Positions 53,616-62,871 of a stretch of 64,000 nt of DNA are shown here, piece after piece. Each line of letters begins with the position of its first letter. Position 1 is the stretch's first letter. The stretch is from an uncultured Bacilli bacterium. GTDB taxonomy: Bacteria; Bacillota_I; Bacilli_A; RF39; UBA660. The position numbers and the translations under genes are program-made. The notes beneath the pieces are model-generated. The model searched no databases. It was not told the origin of the DNA and saw only the letters and a program-made list of their open reading frames with translations. The DNA lies in contig CAKOQK010000004.1 in the NCBI GenBank assembly GCA_934101225.1, positions 1 through 64,000 of the forward strand, in the 5' to 3' direction.

Positions 53616-54101
53616 ATGAAAAGTAAAAAATTAAAATCTATTAATTATGAAAGTAATGATACTAAGGAAATAAAAAGTTTAATTATTATTACTGTGGTAG
53701 TTGTTGTTATTGCTGTTGGATTATTTTTCTTAACTAATTATTTAAATAATAAGAAGACAAGTAGTAATACAAAAATAGATTATGATACTTGTATAGTTGG
53801 TAATATGTTTAATAGACCTTATAATGAATATTATGTATTTTTATATAGTAGTACTGATAAAAATGCTTCTACATATAAAGGTTTAATTACATCATATAAA
53901 GATAAAGATGATGCTTTAAAAATATATTATGTTGATATGAATGATAAGTTTAATGCAGCATATTTAAGTGAAGCAAGTAACAAGAAACCAACTGATGTTA
54001 ATGAGGTTAAGATTAAAGAATCAGCATTAATATTAATTAAAGATGGTAAAGTAGAAAAATATTATGAATCTTTAGAAGATTATAAAAATACTTTAAAATA
54101 G
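53616..54101 (+). CDS. Membrane-anchored thioredoxin-fold-like protein (161 aa)
   Basis: One membrane helix (about residues 22-42) followed by an external domain with the strand-helix order of a thioredoxin fold (YYVFLYSSTDKNASTYKGLI, ALKIYYVDMNDKF, ESALILIKDGKVEKYY). The usual CxxC is absent, so redox activity is unlikely. An AAGGTGGG site is present. Role unknown. Confidence 0.65.
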   Translation: MKSKKLKSINYESNDTKEIKSLIIITVVVVVIAVGLFFLTNYLNNKKTSSNTKIDYDTCIVGNMFNRPYNEYYVFLYSSTDKNASTYKGLITSYKDKDDALKIYYVDMNDKFNAAYLSEASNKKPTDVNEVKIKESALILIKDGKVEKYYESLEDYKNTLK

Positions 54102-54129
54102 AACTTAGTGTAAAAACTTAAGTTTTTTT
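54102..54129 (+). terminator. Terminator after the thioredoxin-fold-like gene
   Basis: AACTTA (54102-54107) pairs with TAAGTT (54119-54124), followed by seven T. The stem is short. Confidence 0.5.
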
Positions 54130-54181
54130 ATTTGTTTTTCATAAAAATGTGATATTATGTTATTGTATAGGATATGATAAT

Positions 54182-55363
54182 ATGAAAGAGTATTTAAAGA
54201 AAACAAAATTTGAATTATGGGAAGTAATGGCAATTATATTATTTTCATCTTTAGTTATGAGTTTTTGTACTGGTTATTTGGTTTATAAGAGTTCTTGCTC
54301 ACAGATTTCGACTGGTAACGGGGATGATAATTTAGCTGAGTTATATAAAGCATATGATGAGATTAAATCTAATTATTATAGTACTGTAGATTTAGGTGCT
54401 TTAGTTGATGCTGGTATTAAAGGAATGTTTAGTTATTTAGGAGATCCTTATACTACTTATTTAGATAAAGATCAAACTGATAATTTAAATAATTCTTTAA
54501 GTGGAAGTTATCAAGGAATTGGTGTTAAAATAAGTGTTAATAATGAAGAAAATAAAATGATTATTTCGGAGGTTTATGATAATACACCAGCAAAGAGTGC
54601 TGGCCTTGCCGTAGGAGATATCATTGTAAAAGTTAATGATAATGTTGTTGCTGATATGGAATCTGGTGAAGTAACCAAATTAATTAAAAGTAGTGATGAA
54701 GTAAAGTTAGTTGTTAATAGAGATGGTAATGATTTAGATTTTACTCTTAATACTGCTAAGTTAAATAATCCTTCAGTTGATGCTAAAATTATTGATGGGG
54801 ATAATGGTAATAAGATTGGTTATTTAAAAATAAGTAAATTTAATGAAACTGCTTATGAACAATTTTATGAGAAATTAAATAAGATTGAAGTGGATGGTAT
54901 TAATAGTTTAATAATTGATTTAAGAGATAATACGGGGGGATATTTATCAGCAGCTACTAAAATAAGTGAGATGTTTTTACAAAAAGGAAAAGTTATTTAT
55001 TCTTTAAATGATCAGTCTTCTACTAAAACAACTTATGATGAAACTGATGATGAAAGAAATTATAAGGTTTATATTTTAGTTAATGGTAATTCGGCTTCTG
55101 CATCTGAGATACTTGCTGCTGCTTTAAAAGATAGTTATGGTGCTAAATTAGTTGGCACAACAACTTATGGTAAAGGTAAAGTACAAAAAACAAGTAAATT
55201 ATCTGATGGAACTATGTATAAATATACGAGCGCTAAATGGTTAACTCCGAATGGTGAATGTATTGATGGTGTTGGATTAAAACCGGATATTGAGATATCA
55301 AACGGGGATGAATTATTAAAAGATTTAGTGCTTGAAAAAGCAATAGAGGAAATTCAAAAGTAA
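54182..55363 (+). CDS. ctpA: S41-family C-terminal processing peptidase with PDZ domain (393 aa)
   Basis: Envelope serine protease. An N-terminal helix (about residues 15-35) anchors it. The PDZ domain is at about 105-185 (GSYQGIGVKISVNN, TPAKSAGLAVGDIIVKVN). The catalytic core includes IIDLRDNTGGYLSAA, the Ser in NGNSASASEI and the Lys in TYGKGKVQ. ATG 54182 is preferred over a frame-extending start at 54149. A terminator follows. Confidence 0.93.
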   Translation: MKEYLKKTKFELWEVMAIILFSSLVMSFCTGYLVYKSSCSQISTGNGDDNLAELYKAYDEIKSNYYSTVDLGALVDAGIKGMFSYLGDPYTTYLDKDQTDNLNNSLSGSYQGIGVKISVNNEENKMIISEVYDNTPAKSAGLAVGDIIVKVNDNVVADMESGEVTKLIKSSDEVKLVVNRDGNDLDFTLNTAKLNNPSVDAKIIDGDNGNKIGYLKISKFNETAYEQFYEKLNKIEVDGINSLIIDLRDNTGGYLSAATKISEMFLQKGKVIYSLNDQSSTKTTYDETDDERNYKVYILVNGNSASASEILAAALKDSYGAKLVGTTTYGKGKVQKTSKLSDGTMYKYTSAKWLTPNGECIDGVGLKPDIEISNGDELLKDLVLEKAIEEIQK

Positions 55364-55364
55364 A

Positions 55365-55392
55365 AGGATGCATTTGGTTGTGTTCTTTTTTT
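55365..55392 (+). terminator. Terminator after ctpA
   Basis: AGGATGCA pairs with TGTGTTCT, with three G-U pairs, followed by a T run. Confidence 0.55.
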
Positions 55393-55480
55393 GTGATTAA
55401 TATAAAATTTTATTCATTAGAATATTTTAAAATAAAAACTTAAGTGATATAATAACAAACAAGAGCAAGGGTGGTTATAG

Positions 55481-56227
55481 ATGAATACATTAACTTTTAA
55501 GAATTATGATTTAAAATTAGAATTAGTGCCATTTACGAATATAATTGGTGGAATAGCTTCTGGTAAGACTTATTTATTAAAGACACTTATAAATCAAAGC
55601 GATAGTAGTGATGTTTATATAGATGATAAAAATATTAATGAATATGATATAAATTTTTTAAGAAAGAATGTTGCTGCAGTACTTAATAATTTTATATTTA
55701 ACACTAATAGAGTAAAAAGTGAACTTGAATATTATCAGAAATGTTTAGGATATGATGATAAAGTAATTAGTAGTAGTATAAAAAAATTTGTTACGTTTTT
55801 TAAATTAGATAATATTATAGATAAAGAAATTGGAGAAATTAGTAGAAGTGAAAAGGCTTTTATTAAAATATTATCCTTGTTAATTATTAATCCGAGAGTT
55901 ATTGGGATTGATGATATGCTTACTTATTTAGATAATAAAGATAAGTTAAAAATTGTTAAATATAGTAAAGAAAATAAGATTTCGATTTTAAATGTAACAA
56001 GTAATAGTGAAGAACTTTTATTAGGAACTAAAATAGTTGTACTTGATAATTTTCATGCTGTTATGTATGAGGATACTTTAGAGGTTTTAGCTAATGATAA
56101 AGTTTTAAGTAAGATAGGAATGAATATGCCTTTTATTGCAGAATTATCAAATAATTTAAATTATTATGATTTATTAAAAGAAAAATATTTTGATATTAAT
56201 TCTTTAATAGGTGAATTATGGAAGTAA
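55481..56227 (+). CDS. EcfA1-like ABC ATPase, diverged (248 aa)
   Basis: Looks like the ATPase of an ECF vitamin transporter whose motifs have drifted. Walker A is kept (GGIASGKTYLL). The signature region reads ISRSEKAFIKI instead of LSGGQ, and Walker B ends GIDDM instead of DE, so the catalytic Glu is Asp. The D-loop TYLD remains. It directly precedes a second degenerate ABC protein and truA, the place where ecfA1-ecfA2-ecfT normally stand. No transport partner is visible nearby, so transport function is uncertain. Confidence 0.7.
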   Translation: MNTLTFKNYDLKLELVPFTNIIGGIASGKTYLLKTLINQSDSSDVYIDDKNINEYDINFLRKNVAAVLNNFIFNTNRVKSELEYYQKCLGYDDKVISSSIKKFVTFFKLDNIIDKEIGEISRSEKAFIKILSLLIINPRVIGIDDMLTYLDNKDKLKIVKYSKENKISILNVTSNSEELLLGTKIVVLDNFHAVMYEDTLEVLANDKVLSKIGMNMPFIAELSNNLNYYDLLKEKYFDINSLIGELWK

Positions 56228-56835
56228 TGTTTAGTAATAATCCTAATAATGGTTTTTTTGATATTAAACAATTTGTTGGGTTTTATGGAGAAATAAGTGA
56301 TTTAGAAATATTGATTGATAATTTAGATAAAAAAGTTATAAATAGAAAATACAAGGTAAAGAAATATTTAAGTTATAATAAAGATTATTTTGATATTTTA
56401 GATTTAGATAAAGAATTTTTAAATAAAAAGATAGATGATTTATCTATGTGTGAATATAAATTAATGTTATTACTTATGGTAATAGAGGATGAACCTAAAT
56501 TAATAGTTCTTAATTATTTTGATGTGGGATTTAATGGTAAATTTAAAAGAAAAATTATAAAGTTAATTAAACTTATTAGGGCTTCTTTAGGAATAAATTT
56601 TGTTGTTATTAGTAATGATGTAATTTTTGTAAATAAAATTGTTAAACATGTAGTTGTATGTAATAAGAAAATTATTAAGTTTCAAGGAAAGGTTCTTGAT
56701 GCTATTAAGGAAGGATATATAGAGGAACCACCTATTTATGATTTTATTAAACTGGCTAATGATAAGGGTGCTAATTTGGAATATACATTGGATAGTAAAG
56801 ATTTATTAAAAGATATATATAGGAGTGTATTTTAA
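56218..56835 (+). CDS. EcfA2-like ABC pseudo-ATPase (205 aa)
   Basis: Overlaps the previous gene by 10 bp. The Walker A region has lost its Lys/Ser (FVGFYGEISDLEIL). The signature reads LSMCEYKLMLLLM and Walker B LIVLNYFDVGF without the DE pair; the H-loop position reads VISND. The overall ABC order is still recognisable. It cannot hydrolyse ATP as it stands. It is about 70 residues shorter than normal EcfA. It is followed by truA with a TAATG overlap, so the pair is still translated as a unit. Confidence 0.65.
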   Translation: MEVMFSNNPNNGFFDIKQFVGFYGEISDLEILIDNLDKKVINRKYKVKKYLSYNKDYFDILDLDKEFLNKKIDDLSMCEYKLMLLLMVIEDEPKLIVLNYFDVGFNGKFKRKIIKLIKLIRASLGINFVVISNDVIFVNKIVKHVVVCNKKIIKFQGKVLDAIKEGYIEEPPIYDFIKLANDKGANLEYTLDSKDLLKDIYRSVF

Positions 56836-57557
56836 TGAAGTATTTTGCTAGTGTTAGTTATGATGGTTCTAAATTTTATGGATTTCAAAAATTAAATAAT
56901 TATGATACTGTTCAGAAGGAATTAGAAAGAGCACTTGGTATTATAAATAAAAGTTATGTTGCTGTAAAAGGTGCTGGAAGAACTGATAGAGGTGTTCATG
57001 CATATAGTCAAGGTGTTAGTTTTGAACTTAATGGATGTATTCCTGCATCAAAGTTAAAGAATGTTATTAATAGAGTTTTAAATGATTATGTTCATGTAAA
57101 TTATGTTGAAGAAGTAAGTGGTGATTTTCATCCTAGATTTGATGCTGTAAAGAAGAAATACGAATATGTTATTAATTTAGGTGAGTTTGATCCGATAATT
57201 AATGATTATGTTTATAATTATAATAATAAATTAGATATAAGAAGGATGAGAAGAGCTAGTAAAGCATTTATTGGTTTTCATTCGTTTAAGGCTTTTACAT
57301 CTGGTGCAAGAGATAATTATAATAGTGTTATTTATAGTATTAAATTTAAAAAAAATCATGATTTTTTAACTATTACATTTGTAGGTAAAAGTTTTTATAG
57401 ATATATGGTTAGAAATATGGTTGGGGCTTTGATACAGACTGGTAATAATAAACTTGATAAGAATGACATAAAGATGATGTTAGATAAGGAGAAAGTAAAT
57501 TGTAAGTATAATACTGCACCTGCTTGTGGATTATATTTAGTTGATGTTTACTATTAA
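56835..57557 (+). CDS. truA: tRNA pseudouridine38-40 synthase TruA (240 aa)
   Basis: Modifies uridines 38-40 of tRNA anticodon arms. The catalytic Asp lies in GAGRTDRGVHAYSQ. Other family segments are YDGSKFYGFQ, FHPRFDAVKKKYEYVI and SFYRYMVRNMVGAL. The length is standard. It is coupled to the degenerate ABC gene upstream by TAATG. In Firmicutes truA commonly follows the ecf operon. Confidence 0.95.
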   Translation: MKYFASVSYDGSKFYGFQKLNNYDTVQKELERALGIINKSYVAVKGAGRTDRGVHAYSQGVSFELNGCIPASKLKNVINRVLNDYVHVNYVEEVSGDFHPRFDAVKKKYEYVINLGEFDPIINDYVYNYNNKLDIRRMRRASKAFIGFHSFKAFTSGARDNYNSVIYSIKFKKNHDFLTITFVGKSFYRYMVRNMVGALIQTGNNKLDKNDIKMMLDKEKVNCKYNTAPACGLYLVDVYY

Positions 57558-57565
57558 GTTTGGGT

Positions 57566-58450
57566 ATGAATGAATTAGATTTGATGGATAGTAGTAAAAA
57601 TGATTATCAGTTGGTTACAGAACTTAGTAAAATTGTTAGAAGTTATAAAGATAAAAATAAACCTGTTGATAAAAATTTTGTTTATAAAGTTGCAAATGTG
57701 TGTTTAATTAATAATGAAGTGGATTTAAAAAATGGTTTGATAATTGTTGGTAACTCTAAAGAAATTGAAAATGATTATGAATCTTGTTATAGTGATGAAA
57801 TGATTAGATATTCGTTTTTATCTTTAAGAAATTTTTATAAACGAATAGATAATTTTGGAAGTGCATATAATTTTGGCAATCATAATATGCTTTCTTATTA
57901 TTCTGTAATATGCACTTTAATTCATGAAATGTCTCACGCTAGACAGGATTATATTGTAAACAATTATCCTTATTCGTTTGCTGGAATGATTTATTCCTAT
58001 TGTAGTAATATTTTTGAAAGTGAGCCACTTTTTTATGAGATATACTATGATTGTTTTCCAGACGAAAGAAATGCATTTTTAAGAGGAAATTATATTGCTA
58101 ATATGGTAATTAGGCATGTTTATGGCGATAAATTATCACTTTTTTTCAAGGAATTATTTTTTGAAGAATTACTTATTAATTATGACTGTGATATGTATCC
58201 ATTAAAGAGATTTGGTGATGCTTGTAAACAGTTTGGATATGAATATTTTGATAGATTAATTCCGGATGTTGAACTAACCCAAGAAAATTTTTTTGAACGT
58301 GTTTGGTGTGGTTATAAAATAACAGAAGATGAATATAATCACTTGATTGATTTATGTATTAGTACATCTTATCCTAATAATGATGTAATAAAAGAATATT
58401 TAAAAAAATCTTCGATAAAAAGATTAATTTTAGATTATAAAAAGAAATAA
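57566..58450 (+). CDS. HExxH metalloprotease-like cytoplasmic protein (294 aa)
   Basis: No signal peptide or membrane helix. LIHEMSHARQ at about residue 120 is an HExxH motif typical of gluzincin-like proteases; a possible third Glu lies in the following 40 residues (SNIFESEPL). The rest is helical with many Tyr and Phe. It starts 8 bp after the truA stop at ATG 57566 and is likely co-transcribed. Family unknown. Confidence 0.68.
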   Translation: MNELDLMDSSKNDYQLVTELSKIVRSYKDKNKPVDKNFVYKVANVCLINNEVDLKNGLIIVGNSKEIENDYESCYSDEMIRYSFLSLRNFYKRIDNFGSAYNFGNHNMLSYYSVICTLIHEMSHARQDYIVNNYPYSFAGMIYSYCSNIFESEPLFYEIYYDCFPDERNAFLRGNYIANMVIRHVYGDKLSLFFKELFFEELLINYDCDMYPLKRFGDACKQFGYEYFDRLIPDVELTQENFFERVWCGYKITEDEYNHLIDLCISTSYPNNDVIKEYLKKSSIKRLILDYKKK

Positions 58451-58586
58451 ATAATATTGAAGAAGATTTATTAGAATAATTATTTTGTTTGTTAGATCTA
58501 TTATTTCTGATATTATTTTTTAAATAGGTTTATAATATAAATAGACAATAAATTAATATTTTGATATTATTTAGGTGTGATGTAGA

Positions 58587-59621
58587 ATGAATATATTAAT
58601 TAATGGACATAATATTTATTTAATTTTATTAGTAACTTTTATATGTTGTGTTTTATTAGTGCCTCTTGCTAAAGTTGTAGCAAAACATATTGAAGCAATA
58701 GATATGCCTAATGAGAGAAAGGTACATAAAAAACCAATGCCTAGATTGGGTGGATTAGCAATATATTTAACATTTTTAATTGGTTATATGTTATTTGCAC
58801 CTATTAATGAACAGATGATTTCAATTCTTATTGGAGGATTTATAATTATAGTTCTTGGAATATGTGATGATATTAAACCAATTAGAGCAAGATATAAATT
58901 TTTAGTTCAGATAGTAGCTGCTTCTATTGTTGTATTTTATGGTAATATTTATTTACCTAATATAAGTGCACTTGGATTATCTCTAACTTTTGGTAAATGG
59001 GGTTATCCTTTAGCTATATTCTTTATTTTGGCTATTATTAATGCTATAAATTTAATTGATGGTATAGATGGGTTAGCAACAGGTACTAGTGCAATATTTT
59101 TTGTTACTATAACTATAATTGCAATACTGCTAGATAGGATTTATGGTTTAGATGTTATTTTATGTGTAATTATGCTTGGTGCTTGTTTAGGATTTTTAAT
59201 GTATAATAAACCGCCTGCTTCAATATTTTTAGGAGATACTGGTAGTACGTTTTTAGGTTTTATTATTGCTATTATTGCACTTTTGGGATATAAAACGGCT
59301 ACATTTACTAGTTTAATTATTCCAATATTCATATTACTTTTACCAATACTTGATACAGTGTTTGCAATGATTAGAAGATATTTAAAGGGAGAAAATATAG
59401 GTGAGCCTGATAAGGAACATTTACATCATCAATTACTTAAACTTAATAAGAGTACTACTAAAACAGTTTTAATCATGTATGGTATTGATATATTATGTTC
59501 TATAATAAGTGTTTTATATGCTTTAGGGTATAATTTAACTGCGATAGTTTTATATTTATTATTAATGTCATTTATATTATTTTTGATTTATAAAACTGAT
59601 ATATTATTTAAACATAAGTAG
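58587..59621 (+). CDS. tagO: TagO/WecA-like undecaprenyl-phosphate sugar-1-phosphate transferase (344 aa)
   Basis: Starts lipid-linked wall-polymer synthesis by moving a sugar phosphate onto undecaprenyl phosphate. About ten membrane helices. Family motifs: ERKVHKKPMPRLGGLAIY, GICDDIKPIRARYKF with the DD pair, NLIDGIDGLATG, SIFLGDTGSTFLGF and EPDKEHLHHQLLKL. Sugar specificity is not readable. It heads the wall-polysaccharide cluster but has its own terminator. AGGTG precedes the start. Confidence 0.9.
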   Translation: MNILINGHNIYLILLVTFICCVLLVPLAKVVAKHIEAIDMPNERKVHKKPMPRLGGLAIYLTFLIGYMLFAPINEQMISILIGGFIIIVLGICDDIKPIRARYKFLVQIVAASIVVFYGNIYLPNISALGLSLTFGKWGYPLAIFFILAIINAINLIDGIDGLATGTSAIFFVTITIIAILLDRIYGLDVILCVIMLGACLGFLMYNKPPASIFLGDTGSTFLGFIIAIIALLGYKTATFTSLIIPIFILLLPILDTVFAMIRRYLKGENIGEPDKEHLHHQLLKLNKSTTKTVLIMYGIDILCSIISVLYALGYNLTAIVLYLLLMSFILFLIYKTDILFKHK

Positions 59622-59644
59622 TTAGCTATTTATGTTTTTTTGAT
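59610..59644 (+). terminator. Terminator of the TagO-like gene overlapping its stop codon
   Basis: AAACATAAGTAG and CTATTTATGTTT pair (12 bp, one G-U) around TTAG, followed by a T run; the stop TAG is inside the stem. Confidence 0.85.
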
Positions 59645-59678
59645 TATTTGATAAAATTTTTTTAGAAAGAGATTTTAT

Positions 59679-61832
59679 ATGAAGAAATTAATTAATAAAG
59701 AAAAATTGGGATATATATTTTTAGTGTTTATGTGTTTATCTTGTTTACTTGATTTACATATTTTTTATAATCGATTTGCTACTTTAATAAGATTATTTTT
59801 TATTTTAATATTTTTTGGTATATCAGTTATTAAATTTAGTAGTAAAAATGATAGATTGAAATTACTTATTTATTTACTATCTGTATTTTTATATACTATT
59901 TTGCATTTGATATTTGTAGATAATTATTTAATGGAAGAATTATTATATATATTTAAAATGACTTCTAATGTTTTACTTTTTTATAGTGTATATTCCATAA
60001 ATATAGATTATAAAAAATCTATTAAGTTTATTAAAATTATTCTTTGGTTTATATGTGGTTCAATAGTGTTATGTAATTTTTTTAAACTAGGTTATTCTTC
60101 TTATAGTTTTAATTATATAAAATATAATATATTTGATTGGTTTAAAAATATAAATGGATATTTTGAAGATTTTTCTGGTAAAGGTTTCTTTCATTTAGCT
60201 AATCAAATAGTTGGAGTTGTGCTTTTATTTTATCCAATGCTTATTAATGAAGTTAAGGAAAATAAAAAAGTAATGGATATAGTTCTTCTTAATGTATGTA
60301 GTTTAAGTATGTTAATGATAGGTAATAGAACGTCAAGTGCTGGCCCATTAATAATACTAATATTTAGTTTTGTTATTTATTTGTTTCTTGTTACTATAAA
60401 AAACGAAAAATTATCTGTTAAGTATATTTTAATTTTGGTATTTAGTATGATTTTTATAAATATATTTTTATATAATGCGCCTATTGTTAAAAGAGATAAA
60501 TATTATAATGATTTGGATAATAGTATAATTTATGTTACTGATAATGTTGATAAGAGGGAAGTTATTAACAAATATATAAGTGATAATGAAGATAATACTG
60601 TTAATAAATCTACTAGAGATATTCTTTTAGATAAAAATTTAAATATTAATTTTATTGATAATTATTATCCGTATGATCAAGATCATGAGTTTTGGGATAA
60701 TTTAGTTAATTCAAATATTGATTATAAAGATTCAAGATTAATTGAATTAAAGATTGCTCAAAGATTGTTGGAGTTAAGTGATAACAAATTTTATAAATTT
60801 GTTGGTATAGGTTACTATAAAATTATTAGTGTTTGTAATATCGAGAGAGATTATGTAATGCAGTATTATAGTGTTGGTATTTTGGGATTAGTAATCTTTA
60901 TTGGATTTTATTTTATTATCTATATTAAAATGCTATTTAAAGTATTTATTAATTTAGATAAGAAATTTAATTATTTAAATACTATGCTTTTAAGTGGCAT
61001 AGGTATTAATTTAATTGTTGCATATTTAAGTGGGAATATTCTTAATGCTTTAAGTTCAACTATACCATTAACGATTTGTTTAGGTATTGCTTATAATGAG
61101 ATTAGAGTAAATAAACCTGGTAAAGTACTTAATTATAATATTTGTAAATTAAATAAGAAAGAAATTATTAATGAATTAAATAATAGTGATAATAGAAATA
61201 TATTATTTAATATTAATCCAATAATTATGGTTAATTTTAATGATAATAAAGAATATAAAAAATTTATTAATAAGGAAAAATATAATATTCCTGATGGTTT
61301 TGGTACTATAGTTGGATTAAAATTTAAAGATAATAAGGGGTACTCTCAAATAACTGGGGTTGATATGTTTAATTCTTTGGTATATAATGCATGTAAATAT
61401 GATAAGAAAGTTTATTTATATGGTGCTAAAAAAGAAGTTATTGAAAAGACTGTTAAAGTATTAAAAGAAAAGTATATTAACTTAAATATATGTGGTTATA
61501 TGAGTGGGTATAGTAAAGAAAAAGATGTATTAAATGATATAAAAAAATGTAAGCCTGATTATTTATTTGTTGGTATAGGATCACCTAAACAAGAAGAATT
61601 TATCATTAGAAATGAAAAGTTGTTTAGAAATATAAATGTTATTATGCCTGTTGGTGGTACGTTTGATGTTGTATCTGGTTTAAAGAAAAGAGCACCGATT
61701 ATTTATCAAAAACTACATTTAGAATGGTTATATAGAATGATTAAAGAACCTAAAAGAATTAAAGATAATGTTAAGATATTAAAATATTTATATTTGGTAA
61801 TATTTAAAAATGGAGGTAAAGATGAAAAATAA
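59679..61832 (+). CDS. Fusion: Wzy/O-antigen-ligase-like membrane domain plus TagA/WecG glycosyltransferase (717 aa)
   Basis: The N-terminal 470 residues have about ten membrane helices with a large loop (about 265-380), resembling polysaccharide polymerase/ligase proteins (GNRTSSAGPLIILI, IGYYKIISVCN, a YYSVGILGLVIFIGFYFI helix). Residues about 480-700 are a WecG/TagA/CpsF glycosyltransferase: NINPIIMVN, IPDGFGTIVG, ITGVDMFNSL, KVYLYGAK, DYLFVGIGSPKQEEFI and MPVGGTFDVVSG. One protein may thus add a sugar to the lipid and polymerise or transfer. The reading frame is continuous. Confidence 0.85.
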   Translation: MKKLINKEKLGYIFLVFMCLSCLLDLHIFYNRFATLIRLFFILIFFGISVIKFSSKNDRLKLLIYLLSVFLYTILHLIFVDNYLMEELLYIFKMTSNVLLFYSVYSINIDYKKSIKFIKIILWFICGSIVLCNFFKLGYSSYSFNYIKYNIFDWFKNINGYFEDFSGKGFFHLANQIVGVVLLFYPMLINEVKENKKVMDIVLLNVCSLSMLMIGNRTSSAGPLIILIFSFVIYLFLVTIKNEKLSVKYILILVFSMIFINIFLYNAPIVKRDKYYNDLDNSIIYVTDNVDKREVINKYISDNEDNTVNKSTRDILLDKNLNINFIDNYYPYDQDHEFWDNLVNSNIDYKDSRLIELKIAQRLLELSDNKFYKFVGIGYYKIISVCNIERDYVMQYYSVGILGLVIFIGFYFIIYIKMLFKVFINLDKKFNYLNTMLLSGIGINLIVAYLSGNILNALSSTIPLTICLGIAYNEIRVNKPGKVLNYNICKLNKKEIINELNNSDNRNILFNINPIIMVNFNDNKEYKKFINKEKYNIPDGFGTIVGLKFKDNKGYSQITGVDMFNSLVYNACKYDKKVYLYGAKKEVIEKTVKVLKEKYINLNICGYMSGYSKEKDVLNDIKKCKPDYLFVGIGSPKQEEFIIRNEKLFRNINVIMPVGGTFDVVSGLKKRAPIIYQKLHLEWLYRMIKEPKRIKDNVKILKYLYLVIFKNGGKDEK

Positions 61833-62784
61833 AATATTATATGTAGTAATACCTTGTTATAACGAAGAAGAGGTATTAAAAGAAACTAGTAAAAGATTAA
61901 ATGTTAAATTTAATGAATTAATTAAAGATAAAATTATTTCTAAAGATAGTAAAGTTTTATTTGTTAATGATGGATCTAAGGATAAAACTTGGGATATTAT
62001 ATGTGAATTAAATAAAGAAAATAAATTATTTAGTGGAATTAATTTATCAAGAAATAGAGGACACCAAAATGCGTTGGTAGCAGGACTTATGACTGCTAAG
62101 GAATATGCTGATGTGGTAATATCTATGGATGCTGACTTACAAGATGATATTAATGCAATTGATGAAATGATTAAAGATTATTATGATGGATCAGAAGTTG
62201 TTTATGGAGTTAGATCATCAAGGGCAAAGGATACTTTCTTTAAAAAGTTTACAGCTGAAGCATTTTATAAGTTTATGAAATTTATGGGAGCTGATGTTGT
62301 ATTTAATCATGCTGATTATAGATTAACAAGTAAAAGGGCTTTAGATAATTTTGCAAATTATAAAGAAGTAAATTTGTTTTTAAGAGGAATGTTTCCTTTA
62401 ATTGGATTTAAATCTAGTATAGTATATTATGAAAGGGCTGAAAGATTTGCAGGTGAGTCTAAATATCCATTAAAGAAAATGCTTAATTTTGCATGGGATG
62501 GAATAACTTCTTTTAGTGTAAAACCAATAAGAATGATTCTTGATTTAGGTATATTTATTTGTATGATAAGTTTTGTAGTACTTATTTATTGTTTAATAAG
62601 AAAGATTTGTGGAGCTACTGTGGAAGGATGGACATTTATTGCTTGTTCTTTATGGCTATTAGGTGGCATTCAAATGTTTTCACTTGGTATAATTGGAGAA
62701 TATGTTGGTAAGGTTTATAGTGAAACAAAGGCTAGACCTAGATATATTATTCAAGATAATTTATTAGAAAAGAAGGAAAAATAA
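61822..62784 (+). CDS. Glycosyltransferase family 2, GtrB/DPM1-like, with two membrane helices (320 aa)
   Basis: Adds a sugar from a nucleotide donor to a lipid carrier. The GT-A core has VVIPCYNEEEVL, FVNDGSKDKTWDII, the DxD-type MDADLQDD and a later NHADYRL. Two C-terminal helices (about 235-260 and 270-295) match the GtrB/ArnC group. It overlaps the fusion gene by 11 bp with TGGAGG upstream, and a terminator follows. Confidence 0.9.
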   Translation: MKNKILYVVIPCYNEEEVLKETSKRLNVKFNELIKDKIISKDSKVLFVNDGSKDKTWDIICELNKENKLFSGINLSRNRGHQNALVAGLMTAKEYADVVISMDADLQDDINAIDEMIKDYYDGSEVVYGVRSSRAKDTFFKKFTAEAFYKFMKFMGADVVFNHADYRLTSKRALDNFANYKEVNLFLRGMFPLIGFKSSIVYYERAERFAGESKYPLKKMLNFAWDGITSFSVKPIRMILDLGIFICMISFVVLIYCLIRKICGATVEGWTFIACSLWLLGGIQMFSLGIIGEYVGKVYSETKARPRYIIQDNLLEKKEK

Positions 62785-62793
62785 TATAAAACG

Positions 62794-62816
62794 CATGGTA
62801 ATTCCATGTTTTTTTA
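62794..62816 (+). terminator. Terminator after the GT2 gene
   Basis: CATGG and CCATG pair around TAATT, then a T run. Confidence 0.7.
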
Positions 62817-62825
62817 TTGTTCTTG

Positions 62826-62854
62826 TTGCGACAGTGATTTAATTTTTGTATAAT
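62826..62854 (+). promoter_or_regulatory. Promoter of the TagGH-like operon
   Basis: TTGCGA (62826-62831), 17 bp, TATAAT (62849-62854), 17 bp before the start of the permease gene, with GAGGAA between. Confidence 0.75.
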
Positions 62855-62871
62855 TGATATGAGGAAATGAT

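Noticed and set aside
62794..62808. CATGGTAATTCCATG resembles the putative integrase arm motif
   Set aside because: It is a short palindrome followed by a T run after a gene end, 23 kb from the prophage; a plain terminator explains it.
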